Below, piece after piece: positions 44,503 through 53,938 of a stretch of DNA of 64,000 nucleotides. The notes below the pieces were generated by a model. It was not told the origin of the DNA and ran no database searches. It was given only the letters and a program-made list of their open reading frames with translations. The stretch spans positions 1,138,196 through 1,202,195 of the forward strand of contig RPFO01000256.1 of the NCBI GenBank assembly GCA_009746045.1, read 5' to 3'. Numbering within the stretch: position 1 is the first letter of the stretch; every line of letters begins with the position of its first letter. The position numbers were made by a program, and so were the translations under genes. The stretch comes from Mesostigma viride. Lineage: Eukaryota; Streptophyta; Mesostigmatophyceae; Mesostigmatales; Mesostigmataceae.

Positions 44503-45405
44503 ATGGCGCGTGCTGCTGCTGAGCGGTTTGCTGAGCGTCTGGCACAGACTCGCTCAATTTCTTCTGCTGTCAAGAACATTACCAAGGTCAACGGGAATGA
44601 CCTGGACAAGTGGGTTGCTTTCGAGTTTAAGTTCAAGACCTTGTGCCGTGCCCACGGCGTCCTGGACATCCTGGAGGGGACTGCAGAAGACAATGCTGAG
44701 ACTCGCCTGCTAGACGAGGCGCTCCTCTCCCCATTACTGCTCTGTCTGGACGATCTGGCTGTGCAGATTGCTGACTCATGTCCGGACCAGCGCGCTTCTG
44801 CAGTATATCAGCGCCTGCGGGAACGGATCAAGCAGCCTTTTATGACAGATTCATACAAGGACGAGAAGAAGCGGGAGATGGAGCGAATCGAGATGAAGCC
44901 CGGCGAGACAGGCAACGCGTATTGGACTCGGGGGGAGATCCTCAGGAAGAGACTCACTGACCTCGGCATCCCTCTCACGGAGGAGGCGTGGCGCGGGTAC
45001 ATGCTGGCAGGCGTGCCACACGCATATCGCCAGGCTTTTGCAGCCCGCCGCCGCCCTGGGATGACCACGGTGGAAGTCCAAGTCCTGTTCCTCGAGATTG
45101 ATGATTATCTTACTGACAAGCGGGGCCAGGGGGCAGGGGGTGCCTCCAAGCCAGCACCACCAGCAGTCCAGGGCGGCCTTCCCCCAGGTCAGGCCTATTC
45201 CACGACCGACCAGGGGGGCAGGAAGCGGTGTTCGTTCTGCCGCAAGCCGGGACATACCCCAAATGCATGCTGGAGGAAACACCCAGAGCTGCGACCCAAA
45301 GCCCCAGCACAGGCCAACGCTACACAGGAGGCCCCAGAGTTACCTCCTGGTTTTGTTTTCGCCACAAGCACCGACGTCGACGGATCCTTGCAGACCGTTG
45401 TTTAA
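44503..45405 (+). CDS. Gag polyprotein of the TR-GAG element
   Basis: ATG 44503 gives 300 residues. The capsid-like part (UBN2-type pattern) includes KVNGNDLDKWVAFEFKFKTL, VYQRLRERIKQPFMTDSYKD, and the MKPGETGNAYWTRGEILRKR segment typical of copia gag. The zinc knuckle CSFCRKPGHTPNAC (C-x2-C-x4-H-x4-C) lies near residue 245. The frame is intact, so particle formation may be selected even without pol. Confidence 0.8.
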   Translation: MARAAAERFAERLAQTRSISSAVKNITKVNGNDLDKWVAFEFKFKTLCRAHGVLDILEGTAEDNAETRLLDEALLSPLLLCLDDLAVQIADSCPDQRASAVYQRLRERIKQPFMTDSYKDEKKREMERIEMKPGETGNAYWTRGEILRKRLTDLGIPLTEEAWRGYMLAGVPHAYRQAFAARRRPGMTTVEVQVLFLEIDDYLTDKRGQGAGGASKPAPPAVQGGLPPGQAYSTTDQGGRKRCSFCRKPGHTPNACWRKHPELRPKAPAQANATQEAPELPPGFVFATSTDVDGSLQTVV

Positions 45406-46449
45406 ACAGCTAGTGGCAACTGTTGTGTTACTCACTCCTTGGTGGCCGGGATTCATAATGGCTATGGACAGCCTATCTGCTGTATTATGTTGAGGGGGGT
45501 CAACGGCGGACGCGCTGGGTCCTCTACTTAAGACATTTACTACTACTGGCTGACAAACCAATGTGTTCTCGCCCATGGCCCAAGGGGGTGTGTCAGAAGT
45601 TTTACCGTTTTGTGCCACAGGCTCGCATTTTTATCAGTGCAGGCTTGGGCCACTTGCTCAGATAGCTTTCGATGATGCCCTGCAGCTAGCGTAATTTAAT
45701 TATGGCCTATTCATATTTTCATGTACGCGTCGACGTTGTGCGTCATTAATAATTGCACACGTTATTAGACGCATGAATAAGGCCTAGATAATTAACGTAG
45801 GCCTTGTGGTTGTTCGATAGTAATTTTTTCAGTCAGTACTTTCGGTTAATTCTGCCGACAGTTAGTTACGCCGGCGCTGGTATTAATTTACTAGCTATGT
45901 TCAGGCCGGCGGACAATGTTCGGAAATATTCTGTGACGTAACTCACACTTGGGTCTGTTTTTCGACCAAGTGTGTACTGCAGTACCGGCGCCGCGCCGCT
46001 GAATCATTTGTTGACTGCTGAGTGACTTGAGTTCTGAGCTAAGTGCTGAAGCACCGCATGGTGAAAGAAACCAAACATACATGGTAGAGTAACCTAGCGC
46101 GGCGCTATTCGCCCCTTGTCCTTGGTGTATGTGTGTACCAAGTGTATGCATGCATGAATGTGCATCCGACGCTCATACCTTGCGCCGCCACCAATCCTAC
46201 GGCCAAGAATATTGCGTTGAGGTTTGCCTAGCAACATAGCACATTTAACCTTGTGACTTTTGCTCCTCTTCCTTAAGCAAGCCAAGTGACCAAGAAGGCT
46301 GGCCCTAGACATGGTGGCCGCCTCAGATTATTAATGTTTAATCAACGAATGGAATATGAATACTAATTCCTAATGTGATAAACATTTCCTCAAGTACTAG
46401 GCTGCAAGAAAGATCAGGTTACTCCAATACCTGGTTATTTGACAATGGT

Positions 46450-47629
46450 CGCACTCATGGTCGCTAAATGATCGCTATGGGTTTACATTGTGCTCAGACT
46501 ATTCTACACTCATCTAAGACTATTGTACACCTGTCATCTCACCCTCAAGTGTATTTGCTGCACATGCTTCATGTGTGGCCATCATGTAGGCCCCTTTATT
46601 CCCAAGTCCCACTGAGGACTTATGCCCGCGTGACGCAATCTAAGTGAAATAAATAATTGAAAACCAATTAGTACCCTTTGTAAAGCCTGTTAATGAATGT
46701 GCGGTGACCGCCCCCAACCATAGCAGCCATGGGATGAAACTAGGTGAATTTAGTGAATGCGTCACTCGAGCATAAATAATTAAATTAAATTATAACATTT
46801 TGTTGTCTCCTCAAGATAACATGACTCCGTTGGGATATCATGTAGCACATATTCCTTGCTGGATGGATGGAGGTGGGCAAAGCCGCGAAACCGAGCTAAT
46901 CTAACTCTAAGCTAATCTAATCTAGAAAACCCTAGCTACTCTACTCAGCAAAGTGCCCCTTCCTCTTGGGGGGATCATGGGGGCTTGCCCACAGGGGCTG
47001 GCGTGTGAGCCTGGACAATCCTCTTCCACCTCTTCTTGTTCTGCATAAAAGTTCAAGCAAGAGCATACATAACATTTGGGTCTTGATAACTAAACAAAAC
47101 AATAATTACATGTGCTGGCTAGTGACCTCATGAGCATGCTGTGCTAACATGCACACATGACACCTAGCTGAATCAATTAATTAATCATCACGTGCATGGC
47201 TACGTGCAAATTAAAAATGTTGCCCCTACTTGAATCTGTGTTGCCGACCCGTACCCCACAACCCATACCCCACCACCCAGGCACCCACTGATCACAGAGA
47301 TTTATGCTCATGTGCATTCGTGATTGCCCCCCCCCCAGGAGGACTTCAGGGGCGCTTTGCTGATCGAGTAGAGTAGCTAGGATTTTATAGATTAGTTTAG
47401 AGATAGCTTAGTTAGGTTTCGCGGCTTCGCCTGGACCCCCATCAATCAAGCAAGGGAATACATGCTACACGATCTCCCAACGGAGTCATGTTATAATTTA
47501 ATTTAATGCGTGATTGATGCGGTTATGTCGATCATAACCGCATTTAATTAAACTTGATCATGTCGATCAAGTTTAATTAATTAATCAAAATAGGGCAGGT
47601 TGTGCTGTCCCAATAATTTTGTGAGTTAA
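46450..47629. other. AT-rich spacer with LINE 3' ends and two perfect hairpins
   Basis: No gene seen. About 46770-47045 is a 3' end of the LINE family found at 47.6-48.7 kb, with an AAATT-type tail; 47335-47510 holds another 3' end in the opposite direction. Two adjacent perfect palindromes lie at 47519-47541 and 47544-47580. Confidence 0.5.
47519..47580. repeat. Two adjacent perfect inverted repeats
   Basis: GCGGTTATG-TCGAT-CATAACCGC (47519-47541) is followed by TTAATTAAACTTGATC-ATGTC-GATCAAGTTTAATTAA (47544-47580; stem 16 bp). Both carry ATGTCGAT across the loop. Cruciform-prone. Confidence 0.8.
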
Positions 47630-48727
47630 AAATTAAATTAAATTAAATTATAACATGCCGCCGTGGGGAGGTCATGTAGCACATATTCCATGATGGATGG
47701 GGTGAAGGAAGCCGCGTGATCGAACTATACTAACTCTAAGCTATCTAGAAAAAACCTAACTACGCTACTCATCAAAACGCCGCCTCCGCTTGGGGGGAGG
47801 TGGCTTGCCCACAGGGTCGGGCGTGTGCGCCTTGACAATCTTCTTCCACCGCGTCTTGTCCTGCATGACAGTCCAAAGACGGGAGAGAGAGTGGATGCGG
47901 TGCTCAAACTGGGCTGGGACCACTAGGTCGTCCAGCAACATCTGAACGTAGTTCGTGACAGGTTTCCCTACCCGTTTGGGAATGTCCTCTGGGCCAGGCC
48001 AGTTCAGAATGTGCCGCCCTGGCTGGCCAAGCCGCTGGGGGCCGGTCAGACCGAGGGTGGTGTCGACCTGGCTGGTGCGGGCAAGGTGTCCTACAAATGC
48101 TATCCTACGCTGCCTAATCTCGTCCGAAACACGAGGCATGCCATGATACAAAGATTCTGATGACGGACGCTCGGAAAAACCTACGTTAAGGACCTGTCGG
48201 AGCATCCTGTAAACCGTGCCGTCTAGCCGAGCTGCCAGCTTGGGTGGGAGGGTCCACGCCTCGGCTCCATACGTGAGCACCGTGAGGACGAGGACCTTGA
48301 AGAGCATGCGCTTGCGGTGCCCGCTCAGGCCCTGCGAGCGCCAGTAGGGTGTGAGCGAACGGAGCTTGGCCCAGGCAAGGCCGATGCGGGTGTCCACATC
48401 GTCGGCGGTGTCAGGAAGCCAGCTCCCCAACAGCTTGAAGCGGTCGCGGAACGGGACCTCCGTCCCGTCGAGCAGGCGCGGCAGCGGTGGTTTACTGGAG
48501 GCCCCAATCACCATCGCCTCGGTTTTGACACTAATCTCCAACCCCACCGCCCGCGCCTCCAGGCCCAGGCAGTCCAGCCAGGTCTGAATGTGCTCGGGAC
48601 TCTCGATGAGGGTGGTATCATCCGCATAAATCAGGTCGGCAAGGCGGTAACCAGGTCTAACCCCGCCGTGCTCTTTCACGTTAAGGATGTCCAAACCTGG
48701 CTCGAACCCTTTGTGAGTTATATCCAC
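47630..48727 (-). mobile_element. 5'-truncated RTE-like LINE, reverse transcriptase C-terminal half
   Basis: An open frame of 320 codons (47765-48727) begins within RT: ADLIYADDTTLIESPEHIQT (catalytic YADD), GLEISVKTEAMVIG, FKVLVLTVLTYGAEAWTLPP and RRIAFVGHLARTSQVDTTLG, typical of RTE/Jockey-type C-termini. The 3' UTR ends in an AAATT microsatellite near 47630-47660, usual for RTE elements. The frame is intact but the endonuclease and RT N-terminus are missing. Confidence 0.8.
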
Positions 48728-49500
48728 TCAAACTGTAGCCCCATCCCCTTTCCATACCCGTGACGCAGTCTAGGTGACATTCATTCATCCATTACGTGTA
48801 GTACGTGTATGGACATTCATTACTTCATACACTAATTAATTACTTGCTTACTTATTCATTAACTAATATACTCGCGTTAATCAAATAATCAATTAGTCAT
48901 ACCTCATGCTTCATTATCCACTCAGTTTCTAGTGACAGGGTTGCAGGTACCACGGCCCGAATCACTATGCTTACCAAATTTGGTAACATGGGGAGCCCAC
49001 ACCGACTGTAGAGCGGTAAGGCCAAATATGGAGGGATAAGAACATGGAGAGCTGCATAACCTAGATCATTAGCTAGCACATGGAACACTACTACCTACAA
49101 TACACATGACATGAAGCCACCATAGCTAACAAGCCTGGGCAACGTGATCGACATAAAGGCAGGTGTTTGGTCAGTTAGCTCTTCAGTTTATAGCTCCAAG
49201 CTCCACCAACTGCTGGACTCTCACGGATTTGTAGCAGTGTCGGCCCGCATGCCTAGTCAACGCCGGCATGAATAATCAGGACTGGAACCTCGGATGATGG
49301 CCAATGCTGAGATGTCCGCTGTCTGTGTCCACACAATCAGACATGCAAGGAGGGCAAAAAATCAACCTAGAAATGACCAACATGCGTGTGCACACACACA
49401 TGCACGCATACAAAGGAATGTCAAGCTATGGGCGAAACATGCTTCTTTCTTTTTGCCTATTCTGTTAACTTGCATGCAAATGTACACGCAAAAAGAAAAC
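48728..49500. other. Host-like spacer
   Basis: No gene seen. AT-rich and without recognisable repeats, apart from TTAATTA-type strings near 48830-48895 and CA-rich bases near 49389-49410. Confidence 0.4.
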
Positions 49501-49502
49501 TT

Positions 49503-50151
49503 GGGAGGGAGGGAGGGAGGGAGGGAGGGAGGGAGGGAGGGAGGGAGGGAGGGAGGGAGGGAGGGAGGGAGGGAGGGAGGGAGGGAGGAGGGAGGGAGGG
49601 AGGGAGGGAGGGAGGGAGGGAGGGAGGGAGGGAGGGGGGAGGGAGGGAGGGAGGGAGGGAGGAGGGAGGGAGGGAGGAGGAGGGAGGAGGGAGGGAGGGA
49701 GGGAGGGAGGGAGGGAGGGAGGGAGGGAGGGAGGGAGGGAGGGAGGGAGGGAGGGAGGAGGGAGGGAGGGAGGGAGGGAGGGAGGGAGGGAGGGAGGGAG
49801 GGGGAGGGAGGGAGGGAGGGAGGAGGGAGGGAGGGAGGGGGAGGGAGGGGGAGGGAGGGAGGAGGAGGGAGGGAGGGAGGGAGGGAGGAGGGAGGGAGGG
49901 AGGGAGGGAGGGAGGGAGGGAGGGAGGAGGGAGGGAGGGAGGGAGGGAGGGAGGGAGGGAGGGAGGGAGGGAGGGAGGAGGAGGGAGGGAGGGAGGGAGG
50001 GAGGGAGGGAGGGAGGAGGGAGGGAGGGGAGGGAGGGAGGAGGGAGGGAGGAGGGAGGGAGGGAGGGAGGGAGGGAGGGAGGAGGGAGGGAGGGAGGGAG
50101 GAGGGAGGGAGGGAGGGAGGGAGGGAGGGAGGGAGGGAGGGAGGGAGGGAG
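49503..50151. repeat. 650-bp GGGA purine microsatellite
   Basis: Almost pure (GGGA)n with scattered GGA and GGGGGA interruptions on the plus strand. It is entirely purine on one strand, prone to triplex and G-quadruplex structure and slippage. Frames through it are open but meaningless. Confidence 0.97.
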
Positions 50152-51439
50152 CTCAGCCTCCAGATTCTTAGGGTCGAGTGCTTGTTAACAGCACGCTATT
50201 GACTGAGTACAGCGGGGTTGTGCCGAACATCTCGAGTGCATCCCCTGGTTGCAGGCTTATTAACCGGCCACTGCCCTTTCTCTACACACATGCGCCACCA
50301 AGCCCCATGGCATGGCGCTAAAATCTCCAGCAAAAATACTGGAATCTAGAAAATAAGGTAGTAAGTAAGCTCTCTAATAATTACCCGCGTTACTTTTTTC
50401 TAGTTACGGGGGTTAAAAGTCACAACAAGAAGACATTTTGGATGGCAGACCGCAGGCACCCCCGCACACTTATGCATCACCACATGCCCTACAACGAGAA
50501 GAACACCGCCTGATTCTGATAAGCGGGTTACGATCACAAAAACGGAAAGGAATCATTAGTTCACATTGCAGTGACACTAGGCGCAGGGGCTGTAATAACT
50601 TCGGCTCATAATGTGAACATCGGGAACGGGCCGATAAGGCTGCGTCTTCTCAACGCACATGCTATGCCGGGCGAGGAATGTGATGACGAGTACGGGCTGG
50701 CAAGTGGGGTTGTTCAGCAAGGCGAAACAAGTCTTCATGTTATTATGCGCCACTTGAACAGGAACCCAAATAAAGGTTTTGTGGGCGCAACGCCTCACCT
50801 AAGGCAGACATCCAAACGATGCCGTTGACCAACCGCTAGGGAAATTGCGAGAAGGGCCACCAGCACACCCTGCCTGCTGCTGTTCAAGCAGCAAATTAAA
50901 TGCTGCCGGGACGGGCCGGCGCGGCCATGAAATCTGCGAATCATGAGCTCGTTGTCGCAGTGGATGTCAACAGCCGGCTCCCCCCCCGCGTCGAGCACGA
51001 AAGGCGAACAGGAATTTGAAAGCAAAAGATGACGGTCGCACATAGCAAACCTACCCGCCCCTGCGCAGCTTACAAGTTTATTCCAGGAACTGATCTTAAT
51101 TACAACATATTTCGCCTTTTCGTCGTGCCGATTCAGATGTTGCACACACCGGTAAACCAGTCATCTAGTTACAAGAAGCGTAAAGAGGAATAAATGTAGA
51201 GGGTGCCACGAACTTGAGTGCCAGCGAGCTCGAGTCTGGCTAGTAGCATCACAATTCAACGATGTCCTCCATGGTCGTGACTCGTGACTCGTCGCTCCAA
51301 CTTGTGAAATTTGTGATCTAGGTAAACCTGTCACAGCTGTTTTTAATTTACGCGCCAAAGCTCGCGCCAAACATGGACACAGGCGCGTAGGGCCGTAGCT
51401 GGCGCGCAATGCTCCTCGTCGGCGCAGCGCTTTGTTGGG
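50152..51439. other. Host-like spacer
   Basis: No gene that I can support. Short frames here lack domains and overlap each other. Confidence 0.4.
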
Positions 51440-51625
51440 TGCTGAAACTGCAAGTGCGGTAATGCGCCGGACCTCCGCACTCGTCCCCGCACAAGAGTTT
51501 TCTTCATCCTGGCCCGAATAGGAGCTTCCCATGCTTAAGTTGCGGTCGCCCCCCAAACTTCGGCGCCGCAACTTAAAGCGGGAAAGCAACCTTAAGAAAC
51601 GCAACTTAACGCGGGAATGACTGTA
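51440..51625. repeat. Terminal-repeat-like sequence, inverted relative to 41.6 kb
   Basis: Read on the minus strand it begins TACAGTCATTCCCGCG at 51625 and continues with TTAAGTTGCG repeats, then the tract shared with 41578-41800. The TA at the edge and CAGT start fit a pogo/Tc1-type terminus. Confidence 0.5.
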
Positions 51626-52730
51626 CTTTTTCGCGTACAACGTGCATTCCGGAAAACGACGACCTGGCCATGGCGGCTTGCGCCCACGCATGGCATTTAC
51701 GTTTTCGTTCGAATTTTCTGACCAAAGTCAGGAAATTGATTTTATACGTCCTAAAGATGATACAGGCCAATTTTTGGTTCGCGGGAATGCCATTTGATAG
51801 GTGTCGGCAGCGTTCTTGCTGGAAAAAACTGCGATCAGGCCGGACGATAGAAACGTTGACAGCAATACCTTTCCGGCGTATTTTAAAGGATATATTGGTT
51901 TCTTTGTACTTTTTATGATACATGGTAGTCGTAAACGTGCAAGGGTGGCCAGAAATCGCCGAATCCAGCGACCACGCTGCACAACTTTGGTGTGCCGAAA
52001 TGCGCCATTTTGCGGCCACCGCCTGGGCCAAGGTAACGCCATCCATGCCTGGTAAAGCTTAATCATCGTTTTCCTATCGATTTTTGACGTTTATATATAC
52101 GTTCTAGCTTGTGTAGCACATTCTTTTTGCATTATTCATGCTCTTTCTTGACCCTGGCCTGGCCCCTTTCTAAAACACCCTTCTTAGATGCTTCCCTCAG
52201 TCAGTTGACCTGCCACAGGGTGATGGTGATAAGTTTTAGAGGCTGTATGGGTTTGAATACCTCCATATATGTTTGTTATACATTTCCCACACACATATTG
52301 CATGAGTGTGAGGCAGTTGGCTGGTCTCTGTGGCATCATCAAGCATGTAACCGGTGAGTAGAAGCTTCCCATTGTCAGCATGTGACACCAGGTGTGCTGG
52401 CCATCACCTGGCAAGCTATAGCAGCTTAAGCCTAGTTTATCCTTGCTAGGGCAAGCTGAAATAGGCTTAAAATCACTAGTTTGTTGGTGGCTGCCTCCTA
52501 GAATGCATGCCTTGCGTAGGGTATCCGTACCACGTTACCTACGTGCATGGACAAGGTGGCACCTGCACATAGGTGCCATGTAAGGGCAGTGTGATGATGC
52601 AGTTATGTTTCCCCATCATTGTGGAAGGGAAATGTATTGTGTGGCATGGTTGGGGGCCATATTAGTAGGTATTAGTAGGTAGTATGCCCACTCCTACCCC
52701 CTTGGTTGCTTTTTACCAACGGTACCCCTA
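51626..52730. other. Host-like spacer
   Basis: No gene that I can support. A 146-codon minus-strand frame (51606-52046) partly overlaps the terminal-repeat sequence and shows no domain. Confidence 0.4.
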
Positions 52731-53100
52731 TGGGCTGTACTGGGTGTAACTGCTGGTATACCCACCCAAATGATGACCCCAGTGGCTCAAACTGTTCAGC
52801 AACTAATTGTTTATCATCCCTGAAGTGGTAGGTGCCTAGCTCTTACAACATAATTCAAAATGCACATTCTACCAAAAATGAAAACGCTCGTCTTGACCCC
52901 CCTGACTTTGACGGCAGTTATACATGGCCTACCCTGCATATATGTAAGGTTGTGATATACCAACCCGAAGGGCAACTCATGGACATGCTTGGCCCCCAAG
53001 GACAGCCATTGGATATGGGTGGGTTGGATGGCATCTGGTTTGCAAAATTGTGAAGTTACAGCCGATGCATCGGCAGTATTTCTGCCCATTTAGGGGTTAA
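52731..53100 (+). mobile_element. piggyBac relic, one end only
   Basis: Ends at CCATTTAGGGG-TTAA (53097-53100) with the GCCGATGCATCGGC box, and is the reverse complement of the left end of the 15-19 kb element, lacking the nested 463-bp insertion. The opposite TTAA end is not found, so it is truncated, with no transposase. Confidence 0.8.
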
Positions 53101-53938
53101 GAATTTAGCCATGCTATGCCATGCAGAGAGATGCTCTCTGTCGAGAAGCCATGCCCTAGCTCTTGTATAGCCATGATGACCTTCCTCCCCCGTGCCAGGA
53201 TCCCCCCCTTAGGCGGGTTGAACCTGAGACAGCATGGTGGTGCGGGTGCCTTGGTGCACCTAGAGCACGGGTAGCTTACATTCCCACCCTTGCATGAAGT
53301 AGCCTAGGATGTATTAAAAGCCATATGCCCCTTCTCAGGGATATGTGCTACATTGACTCCCAACGGAGTGATGTTGATAATTAATTAATTAATTAACTAA
53401 TTATGCTGATCTTCCCCCCCATGACAGGCTCCCCTTAGCTGGGCATAGCTTGAAGATCATGCATGGGGCTGCAAGTGCCCTGGTGCACCTAGAGCAAGGG
53501 TCGTTTACATTCCCACCCTTGCAGGAAGTAGCTTAGAATGTATGATACGGCCATATGCCCCTTCTCTGGGCTATGTGCTACATATACTCCCAACGGAGTT
53601 ATGTTCCTAATTCACTAATTACCCTAGGGGTCCTAGCTGTCTGGCGTGCTTCCCGCGTGTTTGCAAACGCGGGCGCTTCCCCACAGGAGGGGGTTCGTTG
53701 TCCTCTATGACCTGGGCCCACTTGGCCTTGTCCATCATCTTCTTCCAAATCACGGAGAGGCCTTAATTAGACTCGTGCTCCCGTTGGGGAGTCACGGAGC
53801 ATTAACCCCGATGGATGGATGGATGGGTGCAAACAGTCCTACTGGTCTAATCTATCTACATCGGCTACATACTACATCTATCTAACAGCATTCTAACTAC
53901 AACATCTATCTAGGCAGCCGCACGCTGCCCTAGGGGAG
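53101..53938 (-). repeat. LINE 3' end fragments in tandem
   Basis: No gene seen. GCTACAT-ACTCCCAACGGAGT motifs occur near 53347-53372 and 53576-53602, and 53640-53760 repeats the last coding part of the LINE at 53939, then breaks off at AATTAGACTCG. These are short 3' ends of RTE-like copies on top of each other. Confidence 0.55.

Larger units (their letters stand above)
43113..46444 (+). mobile_element. Gag-only (TR-GAG type) non-autonomous LTR retrotransposon
   Basis: LTRs at 43113-43967 and 45591-46444 (855 and 854 bp; a T deletion near the end is a visible difference) start TGTCAG and end TTGACA. The target duplication is ATGGT (43108-43112, 46445-46449). Next to the left LTR is TGGTATCGGGTTAG, a primer-binding site fitting initiator tRNA-Met; a purine-rich AAGGGGG precedes the right LTR. 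The 1.6-kb interior codes for a small ORF and a gag, with no pol. It must borrow reverse transcriptase and integrase from another element. Near-identical LTRs imply recent movement. Confidence 0.85.

Noticed and set aside
49294-50202. Long open frames rich in Gly, Arg and Glu
   Set aside because: They are translation of the GGGA microsatellite; period 4 keeps all frames open.
51606-52046. 146-codon minus-strand frame near the terminal-repeat sequence
   Set aside because: No domain recognised, overlaps the repeat end, and a competing frame is open as well.
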